Shown here: one piece after another, positions 37,929-47,049 of the stretch
How positions within the stretch are numbered: position 1 is the first letter of the stretch
How the letters are laid out: every line of letters starts with the position of its first letter
Origin: Bdellovibrionaceae bacterium UBA2339
GTDB lineage: Bacteria; Bdellovibrionota; Bdellovibrionia; Bdellovibrionales; JAMPXM01
Assembly: GCA_002344785.1 (NCBI GenBank)
Contig: DDUL01000007.1
Coordinates: 79,911 to 143,910, forward strand
Length of the DNA stretch: 64,000 bases
Direction: 5' to 3'
The notes under the pieces: model-generated
Databases searched by the model: none
What the model was told of the DNA's origin: nothing
Seen by the model: only the letters and a program-made list of their open reading frames with translations
Position numbers and translations under genes: made by a program

Positions 37929-37960
37929 TCGACTTAACGAGTGATCGAGTTAACGAGTGA
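37929..37960. repeat. Two 16-base tandem copies across a stop codon
   Basis: TCGACTTAACGAGTGA (37929-37944) and TCGAGTTAACGAGTGA (37945-37960) are adjacent and differ at one position. The second copy contains the stop codon (TTA on the plus strand at 37950-37952) of the minus-strand gene; the first lies just after it. Confidence 0.9.
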
Positions 37961-38975
37961 CGTTCGGGCCCAGAGTTTGGCGCGTGCCCGCTGGCTGCGG
38001 TTGACCTTGGCCACGATCCGCATCGCGACTGGGATACCACACCGAGCCTTGGTCCTCGCCAATCATTTGCTCAAGCCCTCGTCCAACCTTGCCGAGCAAA
38101 GCTTCTTCAACCGCCAGCGCGCCCAAACCGACCGCACCTGCGACACCCATGCGTGCTGAGCGGACCATGCGTCGCAGCTGTTGAAATTGCTCGGCCGGTA
38201 GGCGCGTGACCGAGTAAACCCGTCCGCCTTCGCGCAGCTTCTCATTCAACAAAGTCTCAGCGCGAGCGCGATTGCCTTGCGCATCGCCAATGGTTTCGTC
38301 AAAGCGGTAGATCGGCACCGGTCCACCTCGTCGAGCATCGTCGGCGCGAACTCGATAGTCAGCCGCCTGTGCTTCGGATTGAGCCGCAAGCGCCAGGTTG
38401 CGCGCGTAACCCGCATGATCAATTTCCGTGACGGTGTAGGTGCGTGTCTGAGATTTGCCCTCGTGATCCGTGTAGTACTCAGTCTTCGTCACTTGCCGGG
38501 GGATCAGGGCGTTGGCCGCCGCCATTCGATACATGGCAGCGCTGCTGTCCGCGGAGCGCGCACTGGAATCCATCAATTCAATGTGATGCTGGCGATTGGC
38601 TGAATCGCTGAGTCGCCACTCCACTTTCACGCGATCGCCATCGGCAACTTCGCGAACTACAGATGATGTGCGGACTTGATCCGCCGTTGAGCCATCGGCA
38701 CTTTGCAAAAGTGAGCGCGTGTGAGCTTGATCAAAGTTTCGTGCAGCTCGGTAGCGGCGAACGGTGTGAATCGTCACAGCCGTTGCCCCCGTGGCCGCAC
38801 CTGCAGTGGTCGCGCAATCCACTTGATCCAAGCAATTCGAGCGACCGTCTGCCACTCGCTCCAGCAAAGACTCTTGAGCATGGGTTTGGGTCGACAAAGC
38901 GGACACCATCATGGCGCCCAAAGTTGCCCGCAAAATAAAGTTCAGGGCAGTCGCTTGGCTTTGATTCGGCTTCAT
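37950..38975 (-). CDS. Exported hypothetical protein
   Basis: The ATG 38975 follows a near-perfect ribosome site (AGGAGG, 4 bases) and starts a signal peptide (FILRATLGAMMVSALSTQTHA). The mature protein of about 310 residues begins with two Cys (NCLDQVDC) and a Gly/Ala/Thr-rich hydrophobic segment (TAGAATGATAVTIHTVRRY), followed by a polar region rich in Arg, Ala and Ser (NRQHHIELMDSS, RVRADDARRGGPVPIYRFDE) and a glycine-rich hydrophobic helix near the end (MGVAGAVGLGALAVEEALLG). I recognise no family. It is divergent from the 39203 gene, which has a similar late hydrophobic hairpin. Confidence 0.65.
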   Translation of the reverse strand: MKPNQSQATALNFILRATLGAMMVSALSTQTHAQESLLERVADGRSNCLDQVDCATTAGAATGATAVTIHTVRRYRAARNFDQAHTRSLLQSADGSTADQVRTSSVVREVADGDRVKVEWRLSDSANRQHHIELMDSSARSADSSAAMYRMAAANALIPRQVTKTEYYTDHEGKSQTRTYTVTEIDHAGYARNLALAAQSEAQAADYRVRADDARRGGPVPIYRFDETIGDAQGNRARAETLLNEKLREGGRVYSVTRLPAEQFQQLRRMVRSARMGVAGAVGLGALAVEEALLGKVGRGLEQMIGEDQGSVWYPSRDADRGQGQPQPAGTRQTLGPNVTR

Positions 38976-39202
38976 ACGGCCTCCTGTTCGAAGCGACGGC
39001 CTTAGGCGCCACCTCGAGGTCCAAAAAAATCTTATGAATCGTTCATCCATGAGAGGGGCAAGAGCTGTTCCATTTTGAGATGCCCAGGTCTTGCCTTATA
39101 AGCAATAGCTTCGAGCCCACAGGCCCTACCCATTTGTGGTGACGAATCAGGCAAGACATCAGCGACATTCATGGCCGAAATCGCATTCGCCGATAAGTCG
39201 AT

Positions 39203-40759
39203 ATGTTCGCGAAGGTTCGCGGCTTTCACAAACACCGACCCAATCCCGCTTTGACGATTCGTCGACGCAAAGATCTTTCCTTGCGAAGCCAGAGCGCCTT
39301 CATGGTCGCGAGCGTGATCTGCGGCTTGAGCCTGGTTTACGGTGAGCGAGCCCAAGCGCAAACTGAACCTTGTGTGACTTCGCTGTTTGAAGCTGAGATG
39401 GGGCAAATCCAAACCTTGAGCGCCATCGTTGAGCGCGATGAGACTTCACCATTTCGCGTCGCCTGTCATGATCCGCCGGGCTTACTTCGTCAGCGCCCTC
39501 CGACTGGACTCTTCAGGCGACAAGTCCCCGCGCGCGATGCCAAGGGCCGCAGCACGCGTGACTTTCTCGGACGCATTCGCGAACGCGTGCAACAAAAGAT
39601 CACCGAAAATCGCAATATGCTTCGCTCGCTCGAGTCTTGTCTTTCTCGCGTGCGAGCGCCAGAAGGCTGCGAAGAGTTGCACACCTGGGCCGATCGCGAG
39701 CTCCCCGCCTTTGTGGCCGAAGCTCGTCAGCATTTGGCGCTGGCGCAAACCGAACACCAAGTGAACTCTTGGTTCTCTCGCCCCAATCGCGATCTCAACA
39801 CGCGCCTGTCACCCCAAGGCACGGAGAAAATGGTGCCATGGGCTCCGCTGACGGAGGCTGAACGTGAACTCGCCCAAGAGCGCATGCGCGGTTACAATCG
39901 CGACATTCGCGCCGAGGTTGAACGGCGCATGGCCGATGGGCGCCTGCCTCGACCCCGCGCTTCGCGTGCGCGTGTGAGCGCCAGCGGCGCTTCGGGTCGA
40001 TTCTCAGTTGAGGCGGATCGCTTTGCCGCGGACGCCATGCTCGCTCAGCGTTTCACTCACGCCCAGAATTATCATGCGATGATTTCTGAAATTCCACTTC
40101 TGCAGTATCTCTCTTCCGCGCAACCTTCGCGCGAAGAGATCTTGGGTGCCGTACGAAAGATGCTCGAGAATCTGCGCGACGAAGAAAAGATGGCCGCCGA
40201 CGCTTGGAAGGAACTTGAGTCGGCACCTGCGGACCAAGTGCCGCCCTCAGCCCTTCACTTTCTGCGCTACCAAAGCTTTGTCGAAGAAGAACTTGTGCGC
40301 GAGCCCGCTGACTGTGGACTCATCACGAGCGTCAGTTACACGCAGCTGAATCGCGAATTGGGAACAGGGTTGGCGATTGGCCTGCCGATACTCGCCGCCT
40401 CGATCTTCGCGCCACCGCTTGCGGCGTTCGGCATTGGTGCCGTCGCAGGTTTAGGCTTCGCTTACGACTCACAACTGGAACTTGACCGCACGCGCACCAT
40501 TGCGTTTTCGCAGCTCTATGCGGATCCCGCGCAGGGTGAAACCCGCGAGGTCGAGGCCGCAGGCCGCGCGCGCGACATGAACTTAGTCTTGTTGCCACTC
40601 AGCATGGGTGGAGCCGCGGCGGCCACACGCACCATCGCTGTTCGTATGGGGGCCGCACAGTTTGCGACAACCCTGGAGCAAATCACGCCATCAACCTTGG
40701 CCCAAGCTGCTGCGGAGCGCTTTCGTCGCGTCGCTCGCGAGGCGCGCTCGCGCCGCTAA
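39203..40759 (+). CDS. Exported hypothetical protein with late hydrophobic hairpin
   Basis: A 518-residue protein I do not recognise. A basic N-terminus leads into a signal peptide (MVASVICGLSLVYGERAQA). The body is helical and highly charged (residues 100-330; IRERVQQKITENRNMLRSLE and EAERELAQERMRGYNRDIRA are coiled-coil-like), followed by a hydrophobic hairpin (IGLPILAASIFAPPLAAFGI, then AGLGFAYDSQ) near residue 395 and a second one near 465. Start ATG 39203 lacks a clear ribosome site, so a later TTG 39251 is possible. The 5' end faces the 37950 gene across about 230 bases. A periplasmic or membrane-associated structural role is a guess. Confidence 0.62.
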   Translation: MFAKVRGFHKHRPNPALTIRRRKDLSLRSQSAFMVASVICGLSLVYGERAQAQTEPCVTSLFEAEMGQIQTLSAIVERDETSPFRVACHDPPGLLRQRPPTGLFRRQVPARDAKGRSTRDFLGRIRERVQQKITENRNMLRSLESCLSRVRAPEGCEELHTWADRELPAFVAEARQHLALAQTEHQVNSWFSRPNRDLNTRLSPQGTEKMVPWAPLTEAERELAQERMRGYNRDIRAEVERRMADGRLPRPRASRARVSASGASGRFSVEADRFAADAMLAQRFTHAQNYHAMISEIPLLQYLSSAQPSREEILGAVRKMLENLRDEEKMAADAWKELESAPADQVPPSALHFLRYQSFVEEELVREPADCGLITSVSYTQLNRELGTGLAIGLPILAASIFAPPLAAFGIGAVAGLGFAYDSQLELDRTRTIAFSQLYADPAQGETREVEAAGRARDMNLVLLPLSMGGAAAATRTIAVRMGAAQFATTLEQITPSTLAQAAAERFRRVAREARSRR

Positions 40760-40863
40760 TTGGCAAGCTTCACGCACCCTCGAACATCCAAGCTCAAGTT
40801 TAAACCGAAATTGAACACGACGTTCATCTTGATGCCTCACGCCCAAACCGCTTTAATCCTCAC

Positions 40864-41772
40864 ATGCTGCGCGTTTGGTACTCTGACGATTTCACTTTGC
40901 CGCTTCCGGAGGGTCATCGCTTTCCGATGCGCAAGTATCGCGATCTGCGCGAAGCTCTGCTGCAAGCTCGCCTCCTCGCCGAACATGAACTCTTCGAGTC
41001 ACCCGAGGCCACGCGCGAAGAGCTTCTTCTGGCTCATGATCCCCAATACGTGGATGGAATCTTGAACGGCACGATTTCCGAACGTGAGCTGAAGCCCATC
41101 GGCTTTCCTTGGTCGCCCGCCTTGGTCCGCCGCAGTCGTCGCACCGTCGGCGGTGCTGTGGCCGCCACACGCTGGGCACTTGAGCATGGCATTGCCGGGC
41201 AACTTGCCGGCGGTACGCACCACGCGCATCGCGATCGCGGCGGTGGTTATTGCGTATTCAATGATCAAGCTTGCGCCGCACTCCTGCTCCTCAGCGAATC
41301 CCGAGTTCGACGCGTGCTGATCGTCGACTTGGACGTGCATCAAGGCGACGGCACCTCCAGCATCTTGCAGGGCCACGAGCAGGTTTACATTCTCAGCCTT
41401 CATGGTGAGCGCAATTATCCATTTCGCAAAGTGGCCTCGACGGTAGATCGCGGCTTGGCGGACGGCACGGGAGATGAGGACTATCTTAAAGTCTTGGATG
41501 AAGAATTGGATCGAGCCCTTGGCTTTCGACCGGACCTGATTCTTTATCAAGCCGGAGTGGATCCGTTGGCTTCAGATCGCTTGGGAAAACTGAGCCTCAC
41601 GCATGCAGGCCTCAGAGCGCGCGATCGACGTGTCATCGGCTTGGCGCGCGATCTCAACATCCCGATTTCACTTGCTATGGGCGGCGGCTATGCCGAGCCC
41701 ATCTCTGATACAGTTCGCGCACACGTGGGCACCTATGAGGTGGTGCGCGAATTTTGGCCAAGATTGTCTTGA
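40864..41772 (+). CDS. Histone deacetylase family (class II-type / AcuC-like) hydrolase
   Basis: A zinc-dependent deacetylase of the arginase/deacetylase fold. The active-site blocks are complete: GGTHHAHRDRGGGYCVFND with the tandem His pair, VLIVDLDVHQGDGT with the zinc-binding Asp and His, and YQAGVDPLASDRLGKLSL with the third ligand Asp; the MGGGYAEPI block near the end is also typical. At 302 residues it has the length of bacterial members. These act on acetylated small molecules, polyamines or proteins; the substrate cannot be told here. The following lipid-kinase gene has its own promoter. Confidence 0.93.
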   Translation: MLRVWYSDDFTLPLPEGHRFPMRKYRDLREALLQARLLAEHELFESPEATREELLLAHDPQYVDGILNGTISERELKPIGFPWSPALVRRSRRTVGGAVAATRWALEHGIAGQLAGGTHHAHRDRGGGYCVFNDQACAALLLLSESRVRRVLIVDLDVHQGDGTSSILQGHEQVYILSLHGERNYPFRKVASTVDRGLADGTGDEDYLKVLDEELDRALGFRPDLILYQAGVDPLASDRLGKLSLTHAGLRARDRRVIGLARDLNIPISLAMGGGYAEPISDTVRAHVGTYEVVREFWPRLS

Positions 41773-41828
41773 ATTGATGAAATCTGTTCCAGCCCTAGGT
41801 CGCGCATGCATTCTCGCGCGCGTCTCTC

Positions 41829-41834
41829 TATAAT
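41829..41834 (+). promoter_or_regulatory. Consensus -10 element upstream of the lipid kinase operon
   Basis: An exact TATAAT at 41829-41834, 30 bases before the ATG at 41864 and 15-20 bases before its AAGAGG ribosome site. A clear -35 hexamer is not visible. Its position indicates a short leader and a separate transcription start for the kinase/SDR/AAR operon. Confidence 0.6.
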
Positions 41835-41863
41835 GAAGGGGCCCTTGCTCACCAAGAGGTCCT

Positions 41864-42874
41864 ATGCACGTCTCCGTGTTCATCAATGGCAAAGCCGGTC
41901 GCGCCGATGCCCAGCGCATCGAAGATGCGATTCGTCGCGCGCTCTTTCGCTGCGACACGCACTTGTTTTTGCCAGATAGCGTGAGCGAGCTCCAAGAACT
42001 CATCGTACAAGAAAGCCACAAAGCCGATGCGCTCATTGTCTGCGGCGGCGATGGAACATTGAACGTCGCCGTGCAACCTCTCATGGCCGATCCGCGTGTC
42101 ACGCGCATCCCGCCAGTGCTGCCTTTGCCGATGGGCACGGCCAATGATCTGGCCAGTGAGTTGGGAGTTTCGACAGTTCGCTTGGAACGCGCGGCGCACT
42201 TGGTTTTAGAGACTGAAGCCAAAGCCATCGACGTCATTGAAGTGCGCGCTGACGAAAAATCCGTATTCATGCTCACCAATGGCGGACTTGGCATTGCCGC
42301 AGAAACCGCAGATCTTGCCAATCACGTGCGCCAGTGGTTCGCAACACGCGCACAATCCCAGGCGCTGGCGCAGCCGGTGTTCCGAGCAGGACAAGATCTT
42401 GTGCGCCAAGCTGGCTCACGCATTTACGAAATGCTACTGGCCGGACAGCTCATGAGCGGACGCACACGCGAGTGGCTGAAGGGTTGGTGTGTCACCATTG
42501 AGCTTGAAGATGGACAGCACATCGAAACCAGCGCGCCCTTCATCATGGTGAACAATCAACCCGGTCTTGGCGGCAAGTATCTGCCCGCTCCGCTGACCTC
42601 CAACACCGATGGAACTTTCAACGTGATGCTGTTGGACTCGCCCTTGCTTCACCGACAAGCGCGCGCGCTTTTGGATATTCGCCGAGGCCGCTTGCCCGAC
42701 GAAAGATACTGCCCTCGCTTTGAAACTTCAGCCGCCATCTTTCGCTCCAAAGGCAAAGCTCGAGATCTCACCTTCTTCGGCGACGGCGAAATTTTGCATA
42801 AGCACGTCCGTGAGATCGAAGTGCGTTGCCGCAAACGAGCCCTGCCTGTGTTCACGCCCCAAGGTGCTCTATGA
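41864..42874 (+). CDS. Diacylglycerol kinase family lipid kinase
   Basis: A soluble lipid kinase of the DAGK/YegS/sphingosine-kinase family. FINGKAGRADA (residues 6-16) is the N-terminal nucleotide-binding loop, VCGGDGTLNVAV with GGDGT at 61-65 is the catalytic glycine-rich motif, and LPLPMGTANDLASELG follows in family order; the C-terminal domain contains IMVNNQPGLGGKYLPAPLTSNTDGTFNV. At 336 residues it has the normal length. The acceptor could be diacylglycerol or another lipid alcohol. It overlaps the SDR gene by four bases (ATGA), leading a coupled three-gene operon. Confidence 0.93.
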   Translation: MHVSVFINGKAGRADAQRIEDAIRRALFRCDTHLFLPDSVSELQELIVQESHKADALIVCGGDGTLNVAVQPLMADPRVTRIPPVLPLPMGTANDLASELGVSTVRLERAAHLVLETEAKAIDVIEVRADEKSVFMLTNGGLGIAAETADLANHVRQWFATRAQSQALAQPVFRAGQDLVRQAGSRIYEMLLAGQLMSGRTREWLKGWCVTIELEDGQHIETSAPFIMVNNQPGLGGKYLPAPLTSNTDGTFNVMLLDSPLLHRQARALLDIRRGRLPDERYCPRFETSAAIFRSKGKARDLTFFGDGEILHKHVREIEVRCRKRALPVFTPQGAL

Positions 42875-43902
42875 GACGTCTGCTCGTCACCGGCGGCACC
42901 GGTTTCCTTGGCCACTTTGTTCAAAAGGAACTTCACGCCCGCGGTTTGAACGCGCGCTACCTCACTCGCAAAGCCACGACGAGTGATCAACACCTTGTCG
43001 GAGATCTCTCGCGCTGGGATGCTGGGCTGGAAGTGAATGCACTCCGCGATGGTTTTGACGGCATCCTCCACATGGCAGGGCTCTATGATCTGCGCGTGGC
43101 GCGCGAAGATGCCTTCCTAGCGAATGTCGTGGGCACGCACACCGCACTTGCGATCGCGGAGAAGGCCCGCATTCCCGTCTTCGTTCATGTCTCCACGGTT
43201 GCGGCGACGATGAATCTTCCGACACAGGAAGCGCCGATTCAGCCCGGACAATTTAGTCCCGATGGCCCGTTCCCTGACCCGTATGCTGAAAGTAAAATCC
43301 ACGCTGAGAAACTTGTACGCTCTTGGCCTGGCGAATTCCCCAAAGTGCGACTCATACTAAGACCTGGGATCTTAGTGGGCGACACGCGCGAAGGCCTCAT
43401 CCACCGCATCGACGGCCCCTACCACGCGCTCGATGCCTTTCGACGCTTGATTCGCCTGCTTCGCGCATGGCGAGGACCACTCATTCTTCCCGGACGAGTC
43501 GAAAATCGCATTCCACTGACACCCGTTGATCGCGCCGCCTGGGCGATCGCGCAGCTCACCGAAGCCGCTCTCACGCATGGCGAACGTGGCCTGGCCTCGC
43601 TCTTCATTGCCCCGCCTCGCGGACCGACGGCGCGCGAACTTTACGCAAGCATTCTGCGCCATCTCGACTTGGACCTTGAGGTGCGACTGATTGACCAGAC
43701 TTCCGCACCGAAGTCGCTGCTCAAAACCGCCAGTGAAATCATCGCTCACCTGCCTGGCGAAGAGCTGGAGTACTTGCTCGGGCTTCCGGATCTCGATGTT
43801 TCAGCCACCACCGAGCGCTTGGGTGCCGATTGGTGCCCGGACTTCGCCGACATCTCAACTCAGCTTTGGAAGGGCTACGATGCGTTCATACAAAATCGCT
43901 GA
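42871..43902 (+). CDS. SDR family protein related to thioester-reductase / fatty acyl reductase domains
   Basis: An extended short-chain dehydrogenase: NADP-binding TGGTGFLGHF (residues 7-16), Ser108 in VHVSTVAA and catalytic Tyr138-x3-Lys142 in YAESKIHAEKL. The segment LRPGILVGDTREGLIHRIDG resembles the male-sterility/thioester-reductase branch (NAD_binding_4), whose members reduce acyl thioesters, rather than sugar epimerases. I infer, without certainty, reduction or dehydrogenation of a lipid intermediate. The start lies in the ATGA overlap with the kinase gene; the end overlaps the next gene by 23 bases. Confidence 0.85.
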   Translation: MRRLLVTGGTGFLGHFVQKELHARGLNARYLTRKATTSDQHLVGDLSRWDAGLEVNALRDGFDGILHMAGLYDLRVAREDAFLANVVGTHTALAIAEKARIPVFVHVSTVAATMNLPTQEAPIQPGQFSPDGPFPDPYAESKIHAEKLVRSWPGEFPKVRLILRPGILVGDTREGLIHRIDGPYHALDAFRRLIRLLRAWRGPLILPGRVENRIPLTPVDRAAWAIAQLTEAALTHGERGLASLFIAPPRGPTARELYASILRHLDLDLEVRLIDQTSAPKSLLKTASEIIAHLPGEELEYLLGLPDLDVSATTERLGADWCPDFADISTQLWKGYDAFIQNR

Positions 43903-46036
43903 GCTGAGCTTCGGCTCTTCGCGCTGGGATCATGTCACAAGCTTCACAGCTGGCGACGGAAACTTCGAGCTGCAACGCTTTGGCGTCGAGTATTCAGTCG
44001 ATACTCTGAAACGCATGATCGAACGACTGCGCGGTGAAGTCGATGCGATCTCGCTCACCAGTTTTCCTTCGGAGATTCGCTTTCGCGATCGCGTCTACAC
44101 GCACCGCCAAGCTCTGGACATCATGACCACGCCGACCTCGATTCCGCTCTGTAACGGCGAGCGCGTGCGCGAGCTGACCGAAATCGACGGGTTGGTGCAT
44201 CTCATTCGCGAAGGCAGCATCTTTCCGCGCGATGGCATCTTTGTTCCGCTCGCGCTGTTGCACATGGAAGCTGTGTCTTTGCTTCGCGAACGCTTCGACG
44301 CTCGCATCGGCTTTGGCGATGTGTTTGCCATTTTCAAACAACCGCTTGTCGCCGAGCCTTGGCCTTGGCTTCTGGAGCTCGCCAAACTCGGCTTGGGCTT
44401 CGCGCAACTTCGCGAGATGGGTGATCTGGCCCCCTCTCCGCGCACCGTGCGCGAACAACAGGCCCTGGAAAAACTCATCGGCGCGATGCGCGGCTATCGC
44501 TACATCTATGGCGATCCCTCTGAGATCATTCTCTTTGCGATGAATGCGGAAATCTTAGGTGGCGGAACGGACTTTGTGCGCGGCAAAGAAATCATCACCA
44601 CGACCTCTGACCCGCGAATGCTGAGCGAGCTTCGGCGCTTGGGTGCCGCACAAGTTCACCGCATCTTCCCTGCAAACTTCGAAGAATGGAGCCCCCGCCT
44701 CACGCACGCCAGTGCCGATGCCGTGCTTCGCTTACTCACTGGCAAGTCCACACCCTTGAGCCTTGAAGAATGGCAAGAGGTGCTCTCCGCCCGCACGGAA
44801 ATCACCCAGGAAACCAAACGCTGGGTGATGGCCGCTCGCCCCAGTGTGCAGACTCGTCTTGCGGCTCGTGCGATCGGACGAAGACGCAAGCGAGAGGTGG
44901 AGCGCGAGCCCGACTTTGCTTTTGTCGTACACTCGCTTTCCTACCGCGATCTCACGCGCGCACCTGGCCTGAAGCTGATGCGCAAACTTCCAAAGACTTT
45001 GCAGCCCAAGCTCGAACGCGCCACCTCGCGACTTCCCGGCATCGTCTACGGACGCGCGAGCGGCATCATCTCTCAGGCCACAGGTCGCGAAGTCACCGGC
45101 CTCATCTACGGACTCTTCGCCACGCCTCGCGTGATGAAGGAAGACCCGCCCGAGGTCACTTACGCCAAAATCGAAAAGCTCTGCCATCACGCCGCCGATC
45201 ACGGCGCCAAGATCATTGGGCTTGGGGCTTACACCAAAATCGTCGGTGATGCCGGCGCGACCATCAATCGCATGAGCCCGATCCCCGTCACCACGGGAAA
45301 TTCTCTAAGCGCCAGTGCGACACTTTGGGCCGTGCACGATGCCGTTCGCAAAATGCGCCTGCTCGAAGTCTCACCGCATAGCCGTCGGGTTCGCGGAACG
45401 GCCATGGTGATCGGTGCGACGGGATCCATTGGTAAAGTTTCAGCAAAGCTCTTGGCCATGGTGTTTGAGCGCCTCGTGCTGATTGCGCCGCGAATGGAGA
45501 GACTTGAAGAGTTGGCGCAAGAAATTCGCCAACTCGCTCCGAATTGCGACATTCGACTCTCCACGCAAGCCAATGACTTCGCCGAGGAGTCCGACGTGCT
45601 AGTCACCGCGACCAGCGCCTTTGATCAAAAGGTTGTCGACATTCAGCGCTTGAAGCCAGGTGCGGTGGTCTGCGATTGCTCGCGACCCCTAGATTTCACT
45701 TTGGAAGACGCCATCGCCCGCCCCGACGTTTTGTTCATCGAATCCGGCGAGGTGGAGCTGCCAGGCGCCGAGAAGCAATTTGATTGTGATCTGGGGCTTC
45801 CCGGAAAAGTCGTTTACGCGTGCCTTGGTGAAACCGCGCTTCTCGCACTTGAAGAACGTTACGAGGCCTTCACCTTGGGGCGCGATTTGGACTGGCAAAG
45901 GGTGAAAGAGATCTACAAGCTCGCCACTCGCCACGGAGTTCAACTTGCGGCCATTCGGGGACCAAGCGGCCTCATCTCAGATCGCGAGATTCAGCTTTGT
46001 CGTGAACTTGCACTCAGGCGTCGCCAACAGATCTAG
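43880..46036 (+). CDS. Two-domain protein: unknown N-terminal domain plus acyl-ACP reductase (AAR)-like C-terminal domain
   Basis: A 718-residue protein. Residues about 340-718 follow the plan of the cyanobacterial long-chain acyl-[ACP] reductase: GAKIIGLGAYTKIVGDAGATI, PVTTGNSLSASATLWAVHDA, Rossmann motif VIGATGSIGKVSAKLLA (510-526) and VVYACLGETALLALEERYEA with Cys648 where AAR has its acyl-binding Cys. AAR makes fatty aldehydes from acyl-ACP. Residues 1-330 are unfamiliar: SFGSSRWDHVTSF, LCNGERVRELTEIDGLVHLI and FAMNAEILGGGTDFVRG are recognisable landmarks but match nothing I know. ATG 43880 has AAGGG upstream and overlaps the SDR gene by 23 bases. The open frame 5' of it is a shadow. Confidence 0.75.
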   Translation: MRSYKIAELSFGSSRWDHVTSFTAGDGNFELQRFGVEYSVDTLKRMIERLRGEVDAISLTSFPSEIRFRDRVYTHRQALDIMTTPTSIPLCNGERVRELTEIDGLVHLIREGSIFPRDGIFVPLALLHMEAVSLLRERFDARIGFGDVFAIFKQPLVAEPWPWLLELAKLGLGFAQLREMGDLAPSPRTVREQQALEKLIGAMRGYRYIYGDPSEIILFAMNAEILGGGTDFVRGKEIITTTSDPRMLSELRRLGAAQVHRIFPANFEEWSPRLTHASADAVLRLLTGKSTPLSLEEWQEVLSARTEITQETKRWVMAARPSVQTRLAARAIGRRRKREVEREPDFAFVVHSLSYRDLTRAPGLKLMRKLPKTLQPKLERATSRLPGIVYGRASGIISQATGREVTGLIYGLFATPRVMKEDPPEVTYAKIEKLCHHAADHGAKIIGLGAYTKIVGDAGATINRMSPIPVTTGNSLSASATLWAVHDAVRKMRLLEVSPHSRRVRGTAMVIGATGSIGKVSAKLLAMVFERLVLIAPRMERLEELAQEIRQLAPNCDIRLSTQANDFAEESDVLVTATSAFDQKVVDIQRLKPGAVVCDCSRPLDFTLEDAIARPDVLFIESGEVELPGAEKQFDCDLGLPGKVVYACLGETALLALEERYEAFTLGRDLDWQRVKEIYKLATRHGVQLAAIRGPSGLISDREIQLCRELALRRRQQI

Positions 46037-46318
46037 TCCCTCTAAGCTCCGTATCAACTTCCGCATAGCTGAGCCGAAAATCTTGCGCCCAGCTCAAGTC
46101 CGGTTTGCGTCGGACTCCCAGACCAGCGAATCCCCTTTCACGCGGTTCAAATTTTTTGAGACTCAACCCGACTGAGCGGGAATTAGTTCTCGACAGGCTT
46201 CAAGTTCAGTTTTGAAATCAAGTCGATCTGAGAGTCTTGCTCCAATGCCCAGGGAGGTTTTTGCATTCCGTGGGCTCGATAAGACAAGAGAACTTCGCGA
46301 TTGAAGGAGGGTGCAGTC

Positions 46319-46945
46319 ATGATGGGAAATCAGCGTCAAAATCCGGAACTATCAACTTACCTGAAGACGACTTTGAGTGATCGACGAGGGCCGCGAACAC
46401 TCTTTATCGTGAAGGCGATTCAGCTTTCAGTCTTGTCCATCATCGGCCTCTCTGCAGTTTCGGCCTCAGCCTCCACAATCGAAACTCTGCCCCATGTCGA
46501 TGTGGCTCGCTACGTCGGCCGGTGGTTTCAAATTGCGCGAAACCCTCTCCCGTTTGAAGGCGAATGCGCTTGCTCACAGCAGACTCTCACACCCACGACG
46601 ATTGCTGGAACAGTCGCAGTTCACAATTCGTGCAATGATAAGACTCCGCTCGGACCGCTCCGAGAGATTCGAGGCACGGCCTCGGTGATTGATGCGACGA
46701 ACTCGAAGCTGAGCGTGGACTTTGGATTCCCGCGAAAAGGCGAATACTGGATCATCGCCGTGGGTACCAACTACGAGTACGCCGTCGTCACCGATTCCAT
46801 GGGGAACTCCCTCTATATTTTATCCAAGACACCACAACTGGATCCGCAACTTGAAGCCGAAGCACGAGCGGCGGCCGCACGTCAGGTCGACACATCAAAA
46901 CTCCTGGTCACGGATCAAAATCAATGCGTCTATCCGCCACTTTGA
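46319..46945 (+). CDS. Lipocalin family exported protein (Blc-like)
   Basis: A small beta-barrel lipid-binding protein. An N-terminal hydrophobic segment (FIVKAIQLSVLSIIGLSAVS) exports it; the mature part opens with VDVARYVGRWFQIARNPLPFE, the lipocalin GxW motif, and continues with VDFGFPRKGEYWIIAVGTNYEYAVV and LYILSKTPQLD, matching bacterial lipocalins. Four Cys (CACSQQ, NSCN, QCVYPPL) may form disulfides. There is no lipobox, unlike E. coli Blc. ATG 46319 follows GGAGGG. It lies 280 bases after the AAR-like gene on the same strand and could bind its product, an inference. Confidence 0.88.
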   Translation: MMGNQRQNPELSTYLKTTLSDRRGPRTLFIVKAIQLSVLSIIGLSAVSASASTIETLPHVDVARYVGRWFQIARNPLPFEGECACSQQTLTPTTIAGTVAVHNSCNDKTPLGPLREIRGTASVIDATNSKLSVDFGFPRKGEYWIIAVGTNYEYAVVTDSMGNSLYILSKTPQLDPQLEAEARAAAARQVDTSKLLVTDQNQCVYPPL

Positions 46946-47049
46946 GCGGCGCTACGACTCGAAGCTGATGGCATCAATGCAGATGACGATAGTTGGGTGG
47001 AGATGCTTGGCACTGTTGGACTTCAAGTACTTCACCAGAAAGGCCCACC

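Noticed and set aside
43691..43879. 63-residue extension of the AAR-like protein
   Set aside because: It lies inside the SDR gene in another frame, and ATG 43880 has its own ribosome site.
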